From: Actinoplanes regularis
Lineage (GTDB): Bacteria > Actinomycetota > Actinomycetes > Mycobacteriales > Micromonosporaceae
NCBI RefSeq assembly: GCF_900188005.1
Contig: NZ_FZNR01000001.1
Location: 62,001 to 126,000 of the forward strand
Reading direction: 5' to 3'
DNA length: 64,000 nt
Below the pieces are notes generated by a model, which worked only from the letters and a program-made list of their open reading frames with translations, was not told where the DNA came from and did no database searches. Shown here in pieces: positions 40,606 to 47,784 of this stretch (positions within the stretch are counted from its first letter, which is position 1; every line of letters starts with the position of its first letter). A program made the position numbers and the translations under genes.

Positions 40606-41109
40606 GTGGATCCCGACATCGATCTCCGCGAGGTGTACGCCGCCTCAGCCGGCCGACTGGTCGCGCAGCTGTACGGCATGACCGGCGACTTCGCCGAGGC
40701 GCAGGACGCCGTGCAGGAGGCCTTCGCCCGCGCGGTGGCCCGGCCCGGCGGCGTGCGCAACGCGACCAACCCCGAGGCCTGGCTGTTCAAGGTCGCGTCG
40801 AACATCGCCCGGTCCCGGCATCGCCGCTGGACACTCTTCAACCGGCTCGCCCGCTCCGGCCGGCTGCACGCCGCCGACACCGCACCACCACTCTCCCCCG
40901 ACCACGTCGCCCTGGTCACCGCACTGCAACGCCTGTCGCGTGCCGTCCGGGAGACCGTGGTGCTGCACCACATCGCCGACCTGCCGGTCGCCGAGGTCGC
41001 CTCGATCCTCGGCTGCAGCGTCGAGAACGTGAAAGTCCGTCTTCACCGGGGGCGCCGCGCGCTCGCCGAGTTCCTCCGTGACGCGGAGATGGAGAACAGC
41101 CATGTCTGA
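40606..41109 (+). CDS. ECF sigma factor (SigE-family, module 1)
   Basis: The 167-residue sigma-70 family protein has region 2 AGRLVAQLYGMTGDFAEAQDAVQEAFARAVARPGG...NPEAWLFKVASNIARSRHRR and region 4 LQRLSRAVRETVVLHHIADLPVAEVASILGCSVENVKVRLHRGRRALAEFL. GTG at 40606 follows GGCAGGGAG. The stop overlaps the ATG of the membrane BNR protein by 8 bp, the usual layout of a sigma factor and its regulator. Its paralogue at 43767-44270 is very similar throughout. Confidence 0.92.
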   Translation: MDPDIDLREVYAASAGRLVAQLYGMTGDFAEAQDAVQEAFARAVARPGGVRNATNPEAWLFKVASNIARSRHRRWTLFNRLARSGRLHAADTAPPLSPDHVALVTALQRLSRAVRETVVLHHIADLPVAEVASILGCSVENVKVRLHRGRRALAEFLRDAEMENSHV

Positions 41110-42403
41110 CCCGGACCGCACGATCGACTTCCGGGGCTTCGCCACCGCGGTCGCGGAGGCCACCAAACCCGACTTCACCGACGTGCTCACCCGCTCGGTC
41201 CGCCACCGGCGCCGCCGGAGGTGGTTCGGTTCCGCGTTCGTCGCCCTGACTGTGGCGCTGAGCGGCGGAACGGCGGTCGCGCTCACCGCCAGTCCCCCGC
41301 CGTCGAAGCCCGCGCCGGCTCCTACCACGCAGCCCTGGCACACCACGCCTCCACGGGCCGGAGCGGAGCCGAAACAGCAGAGCTACACCGAGGGCAAAAT
41401 CGACTGGTACGTGCCCCTGCATCGGGACGGGGAACTCACCGGGCAATCCACCCCGATGCTGGCCGGCGACCTCGACCACCTCTATCTGCAGTACCGGAAG
41501 TGCAAGGCAGCCCAAGGCTGCACGTGGATGCTGGCCGTCACCAGCGACCGCGGGCGCACCTGGCGCAAGCTGCCGCTCCCCCCGAAGGACCCGGTGGTGG
41601 GGCAGCCGAAGTTGACGCTGGTCCACGGTTCCCTGGTGGCGGTCGCGGCGCTGGGCGACGACCTCGGGACGCAACCGGCTTTCTGGGATCTCCCGAATCC
41701 CGTGTACTGGATCAGCATGGACGCCGGTATGACCTGGCGTCGTCCGAAGATCCGAGAGGTCGACGCGGTGCCGGCCGGCTGGCTGATCCAACAGCAGGCC
41801 ACCACTCTCGAGGCCATCGACCCGGGCACCGGGGACGTGGTGCGGGTGAAGAGGACTCCGCCGCACACCATCGATCCCCGCCGGATCCAGCCCAACATTC
41901 CAGCCAGCGCCGGCATCTGGGTGATCATCGACGGCACCTTCGCTTACGCCCAGGTCAGCCGGGACGGCGGTCAGACGTGGGCGACCCGCAACCTGCCCCC
42001 GAGGCCCGATTCCGACACGTTCGTCGACCGCCCGAAGGAGCACCTGATCACAGCCGACGGCAAGACGATCTACCTGGCGAGGGAGTACCGGGGCGAGCTG
42101 CGGCTCCACGTCAGCGTCGACGATGGCCGGACCTGGGTCGCGCGCCCGGATTTCGACCTCGACGGCCCGCTGCTGACCGTCCTGCCGATCGACGACCACA
42201 CCCTGATCATCGAGGGCGGGAAGGGCACCTACCGCAGCACCGACCAGGGCCGGACCTTCACCCGGGTCGGGCCCCTGCTCGGACAGGGCGGCCACGCCAT
42301 TCCCGGCGGTTTCACCATCCCCACCAACAACAACGAGTTCAGCGCGTGGGTGTCCCCCGATGGCGCCGAGTGGACCTACGTCAAACGCCCACAGGTCCCC
42401 TGA
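41102..42403 (+). CDS. Membrane-anchored BNR-repeat protein, putative sigma regulator (module 1)
   Basis: The 433-residue protein has a cytosolic segment of about 45 residues (SDPDRTIDFRGFATAVAEATKPDFTDVLTRSVRHRRRRR), one membrane helix (AFVALTVALSGGTAVALTA), a Pro/Thr linker and an outer beta-propeller with five Asp-box (BNR) motifs: TSDRGRTW, SMDAGMTW, SRDGGQTW, SVDDGRTW, STDQGRTF. No sialidase catalytic Arg triad or nucleophile is evident, so binding or sensing is likelier than hydrolysis. The cytosolic stub is short for a known anti-sigma domain. Translational overlap with the sigma gene suggests it controls that factor (inference). Confidence 0.8.
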   Translation: MSDPDRTIDFRGFATAVAEATKPDFTDVLTRSVRHRRRRRWFGSAFVALTVALSGGTAVALTASPPPSKPAPAPTTQPWHTTPPRAGAEPKQQSYTEGKIDWYVPLHRDGELTGQSTPMLAGDLDHLYLQYRKCKAAQGCTWMLAVTSDRGRTWRKLPLPPKDPVVGQPKLTLVHGSLVAVAALGDDLGTQPAFWDLPNPVYWISMDAGMTWRRPKIREVDAVPAGWLIQQQATTLEAIDPGTGDVVRVKRTPPHTIDPRRIQPNIPASAGIWVIIDGTFAYAQVSRDGGQTWATRNLPPRPDSDTFVDRPKEHLITADGKTIYLAREYRGELRLHVSVDDGRTWVARPDFDLDGPLLTVLPIDDHTLIIEGGKGTYRSTDQGRTFTRVGPLLGQGGHAIPGGFTIPTNNNEFSAWVSPDGAEWTYVKRPQVP

Positions 42404-42411
42404 TCTCGCCG

Positions 42412-42447
42412 GGAGGCTCGCCCTTCAACGGGGGAGGGCGAGCCTCC
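42412..42447. terminator. Terminator of module 1
   Basis: A 13-bp perfect stem, GGAGGCTCGCCCT with AGGGCGAGCCTCC, and a 10-nt loop begin 8 bp after the BNR gene stop. Module 2 ends in a related hairpin whose stem carries compensating changes. Confidence 0.8.
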
Positions 42448-42489
42448 GGAGCGTGCGAACCCCGGCCGGGCGGGCCGGGTGACATGTTT

Positions 42490-42503
42490 CGAACATGCGT
42501 ACT
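42490..42503. promoter_or_regulatory. Possible LexA box before dinB
   Basis: CGAACATGCGTACT resembles the actinobacterial SOS consensus CGAAC-N4-GTTCG with two mismatches in the right half. It lies about 12 bp before the dinB start and overlaps TACTAAT, a likely -10. SOS control is plausible but the half-site is weak. Confidence 0.4.
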
Positions 42504-42514
42504 AATATGCCAGC

Positions 42515-43690
42515 GTGATCCTGCACGCTGATCTGGACTCGTTCTACGCGTCGGTCGAGCAGCGCGACGACCCCGCGCTGCGCGACCGCCCGGTCCTCGT
42601 CGGCGGCGGCGTCGTGCTGGCCGCTTCGTACGAGGCGAAGGCCTTCGGAGTGCGGACGCCGATGAGCCTGTCCCAGGCCCGGATGCTCTGCCCACGGGCC
42701 GTGGTGGTCCCACCCCGGATGGCGGCCTACTCCGCGGCCAGCAAAGCGGTGTTCGAGGTCTTCCGGGACATCACGCCGGTCGTCGAGGCGATCTCCATCG
42801 ACGAGGCGTTCCTGGCGGTGGCCGGGCTGCGGCGGATCAGCGGGACAGCCGAGGAGATCGCCCGCCGGCTGCGAGCCGAGGTGAGGTCGCGGGTCGGGCT
42901 GCCCATCACGGTCGGTGTGGCCCGGACGAAGTTCCTGGCCAAGGTCGCCAGCGGGGTCGGCAAGCCGGACGGGCTGCTGGTGGTGCCACCCGGCGCGGAG
43001 CTGGACTTCCTGCACCCGCTGCCGGTGGAGAAGCTGTGGGGCGTCGGACCGAAGACCGCGGCCCGGCTGCGGGAGCGGCAGGTCCACACGGTCGGACACG
43101 TCGCGCGGATCGGCGAGGCCGCGCTGATCGCGATGCTCGGCGCGCACGCCGGGCGGCATCTGCACGCCCTCGCGCACAACCGTGACCCGCGCCGGGTGAC
43201 CACCGGCGGGCGGCGCGGCTCGATCGGGGCGCAGTGCGCGCTGGGGCGGGGGCAGCGGTCGCCGGACGAGGTGGAGGCGGTCCTGGCGGCCCTGGTCGAC
43301 CGGGTCACGCACCGGATGCGCGGGGCGCACCGGGCCGGGCGGACGATCACGCTGCGGCTGCGGTTCGACGACTTCCAGCGGGTGACCCGGTCCCGCAGCC
43401 TGCTGAAGGCGACCATGCAGACCGGGATGGTGCTGCGCACCGCGGTCGACCTGCTGCGTGAGGCCCGCCCGCTGATCGACCGGCGCGGCCTGACCCTGGT
43501 CGGTGTCGCGGTCAGCAATCTGGACGGCGAGGGCGCCGTCCAACCGGAGCTTCCGTTCGAGCCGCCCCGCCAGGAGGGCCTGGACGCCGCCGTCGACCGG
43601 GTCCGCGACCGGTTCGGCGCCCTGTCGCTGCGCCGAGCCGACATGCTGGGGCGCGAGATGCACCCGTCCGTCCCGATTCTTCCTGACTAG
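42515..43690 (+). CDS. dinB: DNA polymerase IV (Y family)
   Basis: The 391-residue translesion polymerase starts at GTG 42515. The palm motifs are ILHADLDSFYASVEQ and ISIDEAFL; the fingers include AASYEAKAFGVRTPMSL. The HhH region is LPVEKLWGVGPKTAARL, and a little-finger domain follows. The end, VQPELPFEPPRQEGLDAAVDRVRDRFG, includes QPELPF, which resembles a beta-clamp-binding peptide. The gene is wedged between the two sigma/BNR modules in the same direction, with terminators limiting read-through. Confidence 0.93.
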   Translation: MILHADLDSFYASVEQRDDPALRDRPVLVGGGVVLAASYEAKAFGVRTPMSLSQARMLCPRAVVVPPRMAAYSAASKAVFEVFRDITPVVEAISIDEAFLAVAGLRRISGTAEEIARRLRAEVRSRVGLPITVGVARTKFLAKVASGVGKPDGLLVVPPGAELDFLHPLPVEKLWGVGPKTAARLRERQVHTVGHVARIGEAALIAMLGAHAGRHLHALAHNRDPRRVTTGGRRGSIGAQCALGRGQRSPDEVEAVLAALVDRVTHRMRGAHRAGRTITLRLRFDDFQRVTRSRSLLKATMQTGMVLRTAVDLLREARPLIDRRGLTLVGVAVSNLDGEGAVQPELPFEPPRQEGLDAAVDRVRDRFGALSLRRADMLGREMHPSVPILPD

Positions 43691-43691
43691 A

Positions 43692-43732
43692 AAATCTTGT
43701 CTGTAACCTGACCCGCCCGTCATGCGTCGTAC
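43692..43732 (+). promoter_or_regulatory. ECF-type promoter of sigma/BNR module 2
   Basis: AAATCTTGTCTGTAACC (43692-43708), 17 bp, then GTCGTAC (43726-43732). Boxes and spacing are identical to module 1. The promoter begins 1 bp after the dinB stop codon. Confidence 0.75.
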
Positions 43733-43766
43733 CGAAGACGACACCCCCTGGCAGGAAGTAGTACCA

Positions 43767-44270
43767 GTGGATCCCGACATCGATCTTCGCGATCTGTACG
43801 CCGCCACGGCGGGCCGGCTCGTCGCGCAGCTGTACGGCATGACCGGCGACTTCGCCGAGGCACAGGACGCCGTGCAGGAGGCCTTCGCCCGCGTGGTCGC
43901 CAAACCCGACGGCGTGCGCAACGCGACCAACCCGGAGGCCTGGCTGTTCAAGGTCGCGTCGAACATCGCCCGGTCCCGGCACCGCCGGCGGACGCTCTTC
44001 AGCCGGATCGCCCGCTCCGGCCGGCTGGACAGCACCGACACCACACCCCCGCTCTCGCCCGACCACGTCGCCCTGGTCGCCGCGCTGCAGCGCCTGTCGC
44101 GTGCCGTCCGGGAGACCGTGGTGCTGCACCACATAGCCGACCTGCCGGTCGCCGAGGTCGCCACGGTCCTCGGCTGCAGCGTCGAAAACGTGAAAGTCCG
44201 CCTGCACCGGGGGCGCCGCGCGCTCGCCGAGTTCCTCCGCGACGCGGATATGGAGAACAGCCATGTCTGA
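43767..44270 (+). CDS. ECF sigma factor (SigE-family, module 2)
   Basis: This 167-residue paralogue of the sigma factor at 40606-41109 has the same region 2 (LYGMTGDFAEAQDAVQEAFARVVAKPDG) and region 4 (LQRLSRAVRETVVLHHIADLPVAEVATVLGCSVENVKVRLHRGRRALAEF). Most differences are conservative and lie in the region 2-4 linker (SRIARSGRLDSTDTTPPLS). I chose GTG at 43767 with AGGAAG upstream, matching the module 1 start; an ATG at 43722 would put the promoter -10 inside the gene. It overlaps the following BNR gene by 8 bp. Identical promoter boxes suggest the two sigma factors may cross-activate. Confidence 0.92.
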   Translation: MDPDIDLRDLYAATAGRLVAQLYGMTGDFAEAQDAVQEAFARVVAKPDGVRNATNPEAWLFKVASNIARSRHRRRTLFSRIARSGRLDSTDTTPPLSPDHVALVAALQRLSRAVRETVVLHHIADLPVAEVATVLGCSVENVKVRLHRGRRALAEFLRDADMENSHV

Positions 44271-45558
44271 CCCGGACCGCACGATCGACTTCCGTGGCTT
44301 CGCCACCGCCGCCGCGGCCGCCGCCAAACCGGACTTCACCGACGTGCTCACCCGCTCCACCCGCTACCGGCGCCGCCGGAACCGGTTCGGCCTCATGTTC
44401 GTGGCTATCGTCGTGGCGCTGGGCAGCGGGACAGCGGTCGCGCTGACCGCCGACCACTCCGCGAAGCCGACCCCGACACCCACCCCGACCGTGGGCGCCT
44501 GGCACACCACACCCCCGCTGGACGGCGCGGGCCCGAAGCCACAGCCGAGCTACATCGAGGTCCAGCCCGGCTCCTACGACGTGGCCGAGCGGGACAAGAC
44601 GCTGACCGGGTTGTACCCCGAGATGATGGCCGGCGACATCGACCACCTCTACCTGGAATACCAGAACTGCGCGGTCAAACCCTGCCGGCGGATGCTGGCC
44701 GTCACCGCCGACCGCGGGCGGACCTGGAACAAGCTGCCGCTGCCGGTCGACCCTGAACTGGGTCAAACCGGTCTGCGAACGGTCGACCACACGCTGGTGC
44801 TGGCGGCAGTGATGAAAAAGCGGGTGCCGGGAAAGAACAGCATCCTGGAAAGGTTTCCCGACCCGGTCTATTGGGTCAGCCTCGATGCCGGAACCACCTG
44901 GCGCCGGCCCGAGACCAAGACGGTCGACGCGCTGCCGACCGGCTGGCTGGTCACCGAGGAGAGCAACGGGCTGGCCGCCGTCGACCCGGCCACCGGAGAC
45001 GTCGCGCGGCTGAAGCGCACCGGTGACATCTCCACCATGACGGTCCGGACCCCGACCGGCGCCGGGATCTGGAAGCTGACCTACGCGGCCGACGGCGTCG
45101 CCGCCCAGGTCAGCCAGGACGGCGGCCGGACCTGGGCGACCCGGCCGCTGCCCGGTCTGGTCAACCCGGACGGGAGCGTGGGAATGGACCGGAAAACGCT
45201 GCTCACCTCGGACGGCCGGACGTTCTACGTGACGAAGATGGACAAGGGCGTTCTGCACCTGCACGTCAGCGCCGACGCCGGCCTGACCTGGCAGCCCCGC
45301 CCGGATCTCGCCCTCGACGGCCCGTTGCTGTCCCTGCTGCCGATCGACGACCAGACCGTGCTCGTCGAGGGCCTGCACGGCACCTACCGAAGCACCGACC
45401 AGGCCCGGACGTTCACCCGGGTCGGGCCGTCGCTCGGCGGCCGGGGCCACGCCATCCCCGGCGGCTTCACCATTCCGACCAACAACAACGAGTACAGCGC
45501 CTGGGTCTCCCCCGACGGCGCCGAGTGGACGTACGTCAAACGTCCGCGGGTCCCCTGA
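44263..45558 (+). CDS. Membrane-anchored BNR-repeat protein, putative sigma regulator (module 2)
   Basis: This 431-residue paralogue of 41102-42403 has a cytosolic stub SDPDRTIDFRGFATAAAAAAKPDFTDVLTRSTRYRRRRN, a membrane helix (GLMFVAIVVALGSGTAVAL), a Pro/Thr linker and an outer propeller with Asp-boxes TADRGRTW, SLDAGTTW, SQDGGRTW, SADAGLTW, STDQARTF. The stub and the C-terminal end (GGFTIPTNNNEYSAWVSPDGAEWTYVKRP) are nearly identical to module 1. The outer blades have diverged, as expected if they read different ligands or partners. Confidence 0.8.
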   Translation: MSDPDRTIDFRGFATAAAAAAKPDFTDVLTRSTRYRRRRNRFGLMFVAIVVALGSGTAVALTADHSAKPTPTPTPTVGAWHTTPPLDGAGPKPQPSYIEVQPGSYDVAERDKTLTGLYPEMMAGDIDHLYLEYQNCAVKPCRRMLAVTADRGRTWNKLPLPVDPELGQTGLRTVDHTLVLAAVMKKRVPGKNSILERFPDPVYWVSLDAGTTWRRPETKTVDALPTGWLVTEESNGLAAVDPATGDVARLKRTGDISTMTVRTPTGAGIWKLTYAADGVAAQVSQDGGRTWATRPLPGLVNPDGSVGMDRKTLLTSDGRTFYVTKMDKGVLHLHVSADAGLTWQPRPDLALDGPLLSLLPIDDQTVLVEGLHGTYRSTDQARTFTRVGPSLGGRGHAIPGGFTIPTNNNEYSAWVSPDGAEWTYVKRPRVP

Positions 45559-45566
45559 TCCCCGCG

Positions 45567-45602
45567 GAGCGGCTCGCCCTTCACGGGGAGGGCGAGCCGC
45601 TC
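45567..45602. terminator. Terminator of module 2
   Basis: A 14-bp perfect stem, GAGCGGCTCGCCCT with AGGGCGAGCCGCTC, and loop TCACGGGG begin 8 bp after the BNR gene. It is the counterpart of the hairpin at 42412-42447. Confidence 0.82.
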
Positions 45603-45637
45603 ACAGCGGCCCCGGCCGGGTGCGGCAGACTCAGGGC

Positions 45638-46393
45638 GTGCGGAAGATCTATGTGATCGGGATCGGCGCCGGCGACCCGGACCATCTGACCCTGCAGGCG
45701 GCCAAGGCGATCGGCCGGACCAACGTGTTCTTCCTGCTGGACAAGGGCGAGGCCAAGCAGAGCCTGATCGACCTGCGGGAGCGGATCATCCGGGCTTACT
45801 CGCACCCGCACAAGCGGATCGTCGAGGGCCGCGACCCGGACCGGGACCGCACGCCGGACGACTACACCGGGACGATCGCCGACTGGCGGACCCGGCGCTC
45901 GCAGGTGATCGAGGACCTGATCACCGAGCATCTCAGGGACGAGGAGACCGGGTCGATCCTGGTCTGGGGCGACCCGTCGCTGTACGACTCGACGATCGCC
46001 ATCCTCGAGGAGATCCTCGAGCGGGGCGCGACCGCCTTCGAGTACGAGGTGATCCCCGGCATCAGCAGCGTCTCCGCCCTGGCCGCGAAGCACCGGATCG
46101 GCCTGAACCGGGTCGGGCAGCCGTTCCAGGTGACCACCGGCCGGCGGCTGGCCGAGGGCTGGCCGGAGGGCGTCGACGACGTCGTGGTGATGCTCGACGC
46201 CCAGCAGGCGTTCACCGGGCACCCGGACGCGGAGATCTACTGGGGCGCCTACGTCGGCACCGAGGACGAGTTGCTCGCCTCGGGCCGGGTCGCGGAGGTC
46301 GCCGAGGACATCGTCGCGACCCGTGCCGAGGCCCGCGAGCGGCACGGCTGGATCATGGACACCTACCTGCTGCGCCGCCGTACCGCGGATTAG
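45638..46393 (+). CDS. cobF: Precorrin-6A synthase (deacetylating), CobF
   Basis: The 251-residue SAM-dependent tetrapyrrole methyltransferase opens with RKIYVIGIGAGDPDHLTLQAAKAIG, has VWGDPSLYDSTIAILEEI and VIPGISSVSALAAKHRIGLNRVGQ, and ends WIMDTYLLRRR. CobF methylates C1 of precorrin-5 with loss of acetate in the aerobic corrin pathway. I chose GTG at 45638 because it directly precedes the conserved core; GTG 45620 adds six residues. It lies about 6 kb from the cobG operon and its 3' end overlaps the convergent sigJ by 4 bp. Confidence 0.9.
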   Translation: MRKIYVIGIGAGDPDHLTLQAAKAIGRTNVFFLLDKGEAKQSLIDLRERIIRAYSHPHKRIVEGRDPDRDRTPDDYTGTIADWRTRRSQVIEDLITEHLRDEETGSILVWGDPSLYDSTIAILEEILERGATAFEYEVIPGISSVSALAAKHRIGLNRVGQPFQVTTGRRLAEGWPEGVDDVVVMLDAQQAFTGHPDAEIYWGAYVGTEDELLASGRVAEVAEDIVATRAEARERHGWIMDTYLLRRRTAD

Positions 46394-47226
46394 TTCAGCA
46401 GCTCGATGACGATCGACTCGTCCGGGTTCCGGATGACGTCGATCGCGATGATCCGGTCGCCCGCCACCGTGAAGCAGAGCGCGAGCCGCTGCCCGTGCGG
46501 CTTCTGGACCAGGGCGCCGGCCACGCCGTCGATGGTCGCCGGCATCGCGGCCTGGGCCTTCCCGGTGAAGAACCGCGCCACCCATTCCGCCCCGCCACCG
46601 CTTCTCGGGCGGGGCTCGACGTCGTCCATCCGCACGACGACGTCCGGGTCGAGGAGCGTGAGCAGGCCCTCGAAGTCGCCGCCGCGGGACGCGCCGAGGA
46701 AGGCGTCGACGATCTCCCGCTGCCGGGCGGCGTCGGCCGCGCCGTGCGGCGAACCGCCCTGGACGCGGCGACGGGCCCGGCTGGCGAGCTGCCGGGCGGC
46801 CGCCGGGCTGCGCCCGACGACCACCGAGATCTCTTCGAACGACACTGCGAACAGGTCGTGCAGCACGAACGCGAGGCGTTCGGCCGGCGTCAGGGTCTCC
46901 AGTACGACCAGCAGCGCGGCGCCCAGCGAGTCGGCCAGCAGCGCGTCCCGCTCGGGATCGTCGAGCGCCTGGAGATCCGAGTCCGGTGGCGGCTCCTCCC
47001 GGCGGGCGGCCCGGGAGCGCAGCATGTCCAGGCAGACCCGGCCGATCACGGTGGTCAGCCAGGCGGGCAGGTTGTCGACCGTGTCGCCCCCGGTCCGGTT
47101 CAGCCGCAGCCAGGTCTCCTGCACCGCGTCGTCCGCCTCCGCCGCGGAGCCGAGCATCCGGTAGGCCACCCCGCGCAGCCGTCCCCGGTTCGCCTCGAAC
47201 TCGGCGGCCAGCAGTTCGTCACCCAT
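46390..47226 (-). CDS. sigJ: ECF41-type sigma factor (SigJ-like) with C-terminal SnoaL domain
   Basis: The 278-residue protein has region 2 RGVAYRMLGSAAEADDAVQETWLRL...NLPAWLTTVIGRVCLDMLRSRAARRE and region 4 LTPAERLAFVLHDLFAVSFEEISVVVGRSPAAARQLASRARRRV. A SnoaL/NTF2-like domain (about 175-278: REIVDAFLGASRGGDFEGLLTLLDPDVVVRMD) replaces an anti-sigma factor. In the ECF41 group this domain governs activity, and the genes sit beside carboxymuconolactone-decarboxylase, oxidoreductase or epimerase genes. Here the CMD-family gene is divergent, with paired consensus promoters between. Confidence 0.92.
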   Translation of the reverse strand: MGDELLAAEFEANRGRLRGVAYRMLGSAAEADDAVQETWLRLNRTGGDTVDNLPAWLTTVIGRVCLDMLRSRAARREEPPPDSDLQALDDPERDALLADSLGAALLVVLETLTPAERLAFVLHDLFAVSFEEISVVVGRSPAAARQLASRARRRVQGGSPHGAADAARQREIVDAFLGASRGGDFEGLLTLLDPDVVVRMDDVEPRPRSGGGAEWVARFFTGKAQAAMPATIDGVAGALVQKPHGQRLALCFTVAGDRIIAIDVIRNPDESIVIELLN

Positions 47227-47256
47227 TTTCGCCCCTATTGTGAGCTAAGCCACTTC

Positions 47257-47283
47257 TGTCACATTCGCCGTGCGCGGCCCGTC
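47257..47283 (+). promoter_or_regulatory. ECF41 promoter for the CMD-family gene
   Basis: TGTCACA-N16-CGTC matches the published ECF41 consensus exactly and points rightward to the gene at 47329. Confidence 0.88.
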
Positions 47284-47291
47284 ACCCCTTC

Positions 47292-47318
47292 GACGGAGCA
47301 AGTCGAACGGATGTGACA
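47292..47318 (-). promoter_or_regulatory. ECF41 promoter for sigJ
   Basis: On the minus strand TGTCACA-N16-CGTC is again exact, pointing leftward to sigJ. The two promoters are divergent and lie 8 bp apart at their -10 ends, giving the 9-bp dyad CTGTCACAT/ATGTGACAG. Confidence 0.88.
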
Positions 47319-47328
47319 GGAGAAGATC

Positions 47329-47784
47329 ATGGAACCTCGCCTCACCAACCCCGCCGGGCTGCTGCCGGACGTCGGCCAGGCGGTCAACATCCTCTACAAG
47401 TCCGCCCACACGGCCGGCGTCCCGGGCAGCGTTCTGGAGCTCGTCCACCTGCGGGCCAGCCAGATCAACGGCTGTGGCCCGTGCGTCGACCACGGCGCCC
47501 GTGCGATGCGCAAGGCCGGCGAGACCGACGACCGGCTGTTCGCCGTTGCGGTCTGGCGGGAGACCCCGTACTTCACCGAGCCGGAGCGGGCCGCCCTCGC
47601 GCTCGCCGAGTACGCGACCCGGCTGGCCGACCGGCCGGACGCGGTGCCGGACGCGATCTGGGACGAGGCCGCGAAGCACTTCTCGGAGAAGGAGCTGGCG
47701 GCGATCGTGCTCTGGATCGCCACCACCAACTTCTTCAACCGGCTCAACGTGACCACCCGGCAGCAGGCTCCCGCGAACTACTGA
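47329..47784 (+). CDS. Carboxymuconolactone decarboxylase / AhpD-like family protein
   Basis: The 151-residue all-helical protein has the CxxC-His redox motif ASQINGCGPCVDHGARAMRKAGE, then ALALAEYATRLADRP and KELAAIVLWIATTNFFNRLNV. The CxxC suggests peroxidase or thiol-redox activity rather than decarboxylation. This is the typical ECF41 target gene type. GGAGAAG precedes the ATG. It overlaps the convergent cobN 3' end by 7 bp. Confidence 0.9.
   Translation: MEPRLTNPAGLLPDVGQAVNILYKSAHTAGVPGSVLELVHLRASQINGCGPCVDHGARAMRKAGETDDRLFAVAVWRETPYFTEPERAALALAEYATRLADRPDAVPDAIWDEAAKHFSEKELAAIVLWIATTNFFNRLNVTTRQQAPANY

Noticed and set aside
41102..42403. Sialidase annotation for the BNR proteins
   Set aside because: Asp-boxes are present but the catalytic Arg triad and the Tyr/Glu nucleophile pair are not evident; Asp-boxes also occur in non-enzymatic propellers.
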